Assembly: GCA_001464255.1 (NCBI GenBank)
Contig: LNFD01000118.1
Span: forward strand, 1 to 9,815
Length of the DNA stretch: 9,815 nucleotides
Origin: Actinomycetales bacterium Ga0077552
GTDB lineage: Bacteria > Actinomycetota > Actinomycetes > Actinomycetales > Microbacteriaceae
Direction: 5' to 3'
A program made the position numbers and the translations under genes. Position 1 is the first letter of the stretch. Each line of letters opens with the position of its first letter. Positions 7,414-9,815 of the stretch are shown here, piece after piece. The notes under the pieces were generated by a model, which ran no database searches, was not told where the DNA came from, and saw nothing but the letters and a program-made list of their open reading frames with translations.

Positions 7414-7662
7414 GTGGAAATTCTTCAGGTCGTGCTCCAGGTCATCCTGGGCATCACGAGCCTTCTGCTGACGCTCATGATCCTGCTGCACCGCGGTCGC
7501 GGCGGCGGGCTCTCCGACATGTTCGGCGGCGGCGTCACCTCCAACCTCGGCGCCTCCGGTGTCGCCGAGCGCAACCTCAACCGCATCACGATCATCCTCG
7601 CCCTCGTGTGGGTCAGCTCCATCGTCGTGCTCGGTCTCATCACGCGCTTCGACGCGGTCTAA
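7414..7662 (+). CDS. secG: Preprotein translocase subunit SecG
   Basis: An 82-residue inner-membrane subunit of the SecYEG protein-export channel. Two hydrophobic helices are evident at about residues 4-25 and 58-77. They are joined by the family loop HRGRGGGLSDMFGGG (26-40) and a polar stretch ending ERNLNR. This two-helix hairpin with a Gly-rich linker is diagnostic. The GTG start at 7414 has GAGAGG at 7400-7405, 8 bases upstream. Placement right after tpiA is the usual actinobacterial arrangement. It lies 10 bases before rbpA, and its stop codon TAA is the beginning of the rbpA ribosome site (TAAGGAG), so the two are almost certainly co-transcribed. Length is typical for the family. Confidence 0.95.
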   Translation: MEILQVVLQVILGITSLLLTLMILLHRGRGGGLSDMFGGGVTSNLGASGVAERNLNRITIILALVWVSSIVVLGLITRFDAV

Positions 7663-7666
7663 GGAG
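7661..7666 (+). promoter_or_regulatory. rbpA ribosome binding site sharing the secG stop codon
   Basis: AAGGAG lies 6 bases before the rbpA ATG and includes the last two bases of the secG stop codon TAA (7660-7662). Ribosomes finishing secG would sit on the rbpA initiation site, suggesting coupling. Confidence 0.7.
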
Positions 7667-7672
7667 CACACC

Positions 7673-8029
7673 ATGGTTTCAGGCGGCAGCGCCATCCGGG
7701 GCTCGCGCGTGGGCTCCGGCCCGATGGGCGAGCAAGACCGGGGCATCCACGCCGAGCGCATCTCGATCTCGTACTGGGACGCGATGGGCAACGAGACGGT
7801 GCGGCACTTCGCGGCGAACCTGCCGGAGGAGGAGATCCCCGAGACGATCGACTCCCCGTCGACCGGGCTCCCCGCGGGGCGCGACAAGAACAATCCCCCT
7901 CAGGTCGCGAAGAACGAGCCCTACAAGACCCACCTCGCCTACGTGAAAGAGCGCCGCACCGACGAGGAGGCCTCGCAGATCCTCGACGAGGCCCTGCTCA
8001 AGCTGCGTCAGCGCCGCGGCGGCGCCTGA
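7673..8029 (+). CDS. rbpA: RNA polymerase-binding protein RbpA
   Basis: A 118-residue actinobacteria-specific activator that binds RNA polymerase and the group 1/2 sigma factors and stabilises the open promoter complex. The N-terminal tail carries IRGSRVG (residues 8-14), matching the RGSR(L/V)G motif that enters the polymerase. A central beta-rich core spans about 26-70. The C-terminal sigma-interaction helix region is EPYKTHLAYVKERRTDEEAS followed by LDEALLKLRQRR (82-115), preceded by a Lys/Asn-rich linker. The protein contains no cysteine, so it cannot hold the zinc described for some Streptomyces RbpA. The ATG at 7673 is preferred over upstream in-frame ATGs inside secG because of the AAGGAG 6 bases before it and the position of RGSRVG. 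It is co-transcribed with secG and ends 9 bases from the convergent pgl. Confidence 0.9.
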   Translation: MVSGGSAIRGSRVGSGPMGEQDRGIHAERISISYWDAMGNETVRHFAANLPEEEIPETIDSPSTGLPAGRDKNNPPQVAKNEPYKTHLAYVKERRTDEEASQILDEALLKLRQRRGGA

Positions 8030-8038
8030 GCCGACGGG

Positions 8039-8851
8039 CTAGTCCTCGCCCGCCATCCACTCTGCCTGGTCCATCGCCCCGGTCCAGTAGCTCGTGGGGG
8101 CGATGAGCGACTCGGGAACCTCCGACGAGGCCTCCTCGTCGATGAAGAAGACCGTGCGCTTGCTGCCGAGCACCCCGCCGACCGGCACGTCGGCGACCGC
8201 CGCGCCCGCGAGGGCGAGACCGAGCGCCGCGGCCTTGTCGGCGCCCGCGAGCACGAGCCAGATGCGCTCGGAGCGGTTGATGAGCGGCAGTGTCAGAGTC
8301 AGCCGCTGCGGCGGCGGCTTGGGGGAGTCGTGCACGGCGATCACGTCGGCCTCGGTCGCACGCGGGCCGTCGCGCTCGGGGAAGAGCGAGGCGATGTGCC
8401 CGTCGGGCCCGACGCCGAGGAAGGTGATCGCGAAGGTCGGGAAGGCCCCCTCGCCAGCGGCGAGCAGCTCGTCGCGGTAGCGCCCGGCCGCAGCCTCGAG
8501 GTCGAGCCCCTCGTCGGAGGCGGGGAAGGCGTGGATGTTCGCCGCCGGGATCGCGACGTGATCGAGCAGCGCCTCGCGCGCCTGCTGCACGTTGCGGTCG
8601 GCATGACCGGTCGGCACCCAGCGCTCGTCGCCCCACCAGGCGTGCACCCGGCCCCAGTCGATCTGATCGCGCCCGGGGTGGTCGGCGATCGCGGCGAGCA
8701 CCTCGATGCCGACGCTGCCGCCGGTGAGCACGATATGCACCTCCGACCGCTCGTCGAGCAGGTCGATCACCTTGGTGAGGAAGCGGGCGGCGACCGAGCC
8801 CGCGAGCGCGGCCCGGTCGGCGTGCACGAGCACGCGGCGTTCGGTAGTCAC
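8039..8851 (-). CDS. pgl: 6-phosphogluconolactonase
   Basis: A 270-residue cytosolic enzyme of the oxidative pentose-phosphate pathway that hydrolyses 6-phosphogluconolactone to 6-phosphogluconate. Conserved elements are LTGGSVG (42-48), WWGDERWVPTGHADRN (72-87), FLGVGPDGHIASLFP (144-158, with Asp150 and His152) and LTLTLPLINRSERIW. This matches the bacterial DevB/NagB-like fold. Two GTG starts are possible. The chosen one (complement of 8849-8851, MTTERRVLV) has AGAGAGG (complement of 8859-8865) 7 bases upstream. The alternative at 8899 would overlap the opcA stop by 4 bases and add 16 residues, but it has no ribosome site and adds unconserved-looking sequence. It lies downstream of opcA on the same strand with a 44-base spacer, so the two share an operon. 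Its end faces rbpA across only 9 bases. Confidence 0.94.
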   Translation of the reverse strand: MTTERRVLVHADRAALAGSVAARFLTKVIDLLDERSEVHIVLTGGSVGIEVLAAIADHPGRDQIDWGRVHAWWGDERWVPTGHADRNVQQAREALLDHVAIPAANIHAFPASDEGLDLEAAAGRYRDELLAAGEGAFPTFAITFLGVGPDGHIASLFPERDGPRATEADVIAVHDSPKPPPQRLTLTLPLINRSERIWLVLAGADKAAALGLALAGAAVADVPVGGVLGSKRTVFFIDEEASSEVPESLIAPTSYWTGAMDQAEWMAGED

Positions 8852-8858
8852 GGTGGAG

Positions 8859-8865
8859 CCTCTCT
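8859..8865 (-). promoter_or_regulatory. Ribosome binding site deciding the pgl start
   Basis: On the minus strand AGAGAGG stands 7 bases before the GTG at 8851. The alternative GTG at 8899 is preceded only by GC-rich sequence without a Shine-Dalgarno match, so this site favours the shorter protein. Confidence 0.65.
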
Positions 8866-8895
8866 GGTGGAGCGGGAGCGCGGGCTGCGCCGTCG

Positions 8896-9815
8896 TCACA
8901 CGGCGGTCGAGGCGCCGAACCCGCTCGCGAGCACGGCACCGAACTCGTCGTCGGGGTCGAGCCTACGCAGTTCCTCGGCGAGGCACTCACGCAGGCCCCG
9001 GCGCGGCAGCGACAGCTCGTGCGTCGGCTGGCCCGGCTGGTGCAGCTCGACGATGCCCGTGCGCGTGCGCTCCAGGCGGATCTCGCCGCCCGCGCGGTGC
9101 AGGACGACGCGGTGGATGCCCGAAGAGGGGTTGCCATCGGCCACGTCCACCTCGACCGGCACCTGCAGGCGTAGCCCGAGCCACGCCGCGAGCAGAGCTG
9201 TCGACGGGCTGTCGGGGGCGCCCGAGACCTGCACGCGGGTGATGGGCTCGTAGGGCGGCTGGTCGAGCGACGCGGCGAGCTGCGCACGCCAGAGCGTCAG
9301 CCGCGTCCACGCGAAGTCGGTGTCGCCCGGGCGGTAGCCCGCTGCGATACGCGCGAGCGTGCCCTGCGGCTCTGCCGTCGATGCCGAGTCGGTGATGCGG
9401 CGCTGGGCCAGGCGGCCGAGCGGGGTCTCGCACACGGCATCCGGGCACTCTCCGGGCCACCACGAGACGACGGGCGCGTCGGGAAGCAGCAGCCCCGTCA
9501 CGAGCCCCCGCAGATCGGTCGCGGTGTCGCCGTGCGCCCTCAGCACGATGACCTCGCTCGCTCCCGCGTCGCCGCCGACGCGGATCTCCGCGTCGAGACG
9601 CGCGGTTGCGGCGGCGGGGTCGGTCGAGACGACGATGATGCGCATGGGGTGCTCGCGCGATGCCTCGTTCGCGGCGGCGATGACATCCTCCTCATCGCCG
9701 ATGACGCTCGCGATGATGAGGGTGAGCACGCGACCGAGGGCGACGGCGCCGGCCTCGTCGCGGATGCGCACGAGGGTCTTCGACACCTGGCTCGCTGTCG
9801 TGTCGGGCAGGTCGA
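8896..9815 (-). CDS. opcA: Glucose-6-phosphate dehydrogenase assembly protein OpcA, first codons outside the window
   Basis: OpcA supports assembly or activation of glucose-6-phosphate dehydrogenase (Zwf), the entry enzyme of the oxidative pentose-phosphate pathway. The minus-strand frame is open to the window edge and reads DLPDTTASQVSKTLVRIRDE, the family N-terminus, so only about the first two or three codons are missing. The GTG at 9786 is internal, not the start. Further conserved parts are GAVALGRVLTLII, SREHPMRIIVVS (an alpha/beta segment), and a central VSWWPGECPD. About 305 residues are visible, close to full length. The C-terminus RECLAEELRRLDPDDEFG ends just upstream of pgl. In actinobacteria opcA usually lies between zwf and pgl, so zwf is expected immediately beyond the window end. 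The biochemical mode of action was worked out mainly in cyanobacteria and is less certain here. Confidence 0.93.
   Translation of the reverse strand, partial: DLPDTTASQVSKTLVRIRDEAGAVALGRVLTLIIASVIGDEEDVIAAANEASREHPMRIIVVSTDPAAATARLDAEIRVGGDAGASEVIVLRAHGDTATDLRGLVTGLLLPDAPVVSWWPGECPDAVCETPLGRLAQRRITDSASTAEPQGTLARIAAGYRPGDTDFAWTRLTLWRAQLAASLDQPPYEPITRVQVSGAPDSPSTALLAAWLGLRLQVPVEVDVADGNPSSGIHRVVLHRAGGEIRLERTRTGIVELHQPGQPTHELSLPRRGLRECLAEELRRLDPDDEFGAVLASGFGASTAV

Noticed and set aside
8096..9253. Plus-strand open frames opposite pgl and opcA
   Set aside because: They lack recognisable domains and ribosome sites, while both minus-strand genes carry clear family motifs.

Overview
The window is a stretch of core chromosome from a high-GC actinobacterium. 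Base composition (about 70% GC by eye), GTG starts, and the order uvrC-rapZ-whiA ... gap-pgk-tpiA-secG ... pgl-opcA all point to Actinomycetota. The RbpA variant, the pgk wording (GFGVVHRKQASVYEL) and the secG-rbpA pairing fit Microbacteriaceae or close relatives; that family assignment is inference.

Layout. At 3-1514 is the 3' four-fifths of uvrC (nucleotide excision repair), whose start lies outside the window. It is followed by rapZ (1552-2424, RNase adapter/nucleotide-binding protein) and whiA (2474-3454, LAGLIDADG/HTH regulator). sodA (3576-4202, manganese-type superoxide dismutase) follows a 121-base gap that holds promoter-like motifs and a small inverted repeat. Between sodA and gap is a perfect 9-bp hairpin with a T-tract (4212-4245), the only clear intrinsic terminator in the window. 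The glycolytic block gap (4316-5326), pgk (5353-6567) and tpiA (6558-7349) is tightly packed, with pgk and tpiA overlapping. secG (7414-7662) and rbpA (7673-8029) follow. On the opposite strand, converging on rbpA with a 9-base gap, are pgl (8039-8851) and opcA (8896 to the window end, lacking its first few codons). These would be the last genes of a pentose-phosphate operon that probably continues with zwf beyond the window.

How the genes work together. gap, pgk and tpiA cover the triose-phosphate steps of glycolysis. pgl and opcA serve the oxidative pentose-phosphate pathway: OpcA supports glucose-6-phosphate dehydrogenase and Pgl hydrolyses its lactone product. SecG and RbpA are housekeeping partners of the Sec translocon and RNA polymerase. 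No mobile element, CRISPR array, tRNA or rRNA was seen, and every coding region reads through without a frameshift. No intergenic stretch exceeds about 121 bases.

Nothing here looks like a new multi-gene system. The points worth a second look are regulatory or compositional: a possible oxidative-stress (SigR/SigH-type) promoter before sodA, an ambiguous hairpin plus G-poor leader before gap, the absence of yvcK between rapZ and whiA, a cysteine-free RbpA, and a recurrent GGATGCC word.
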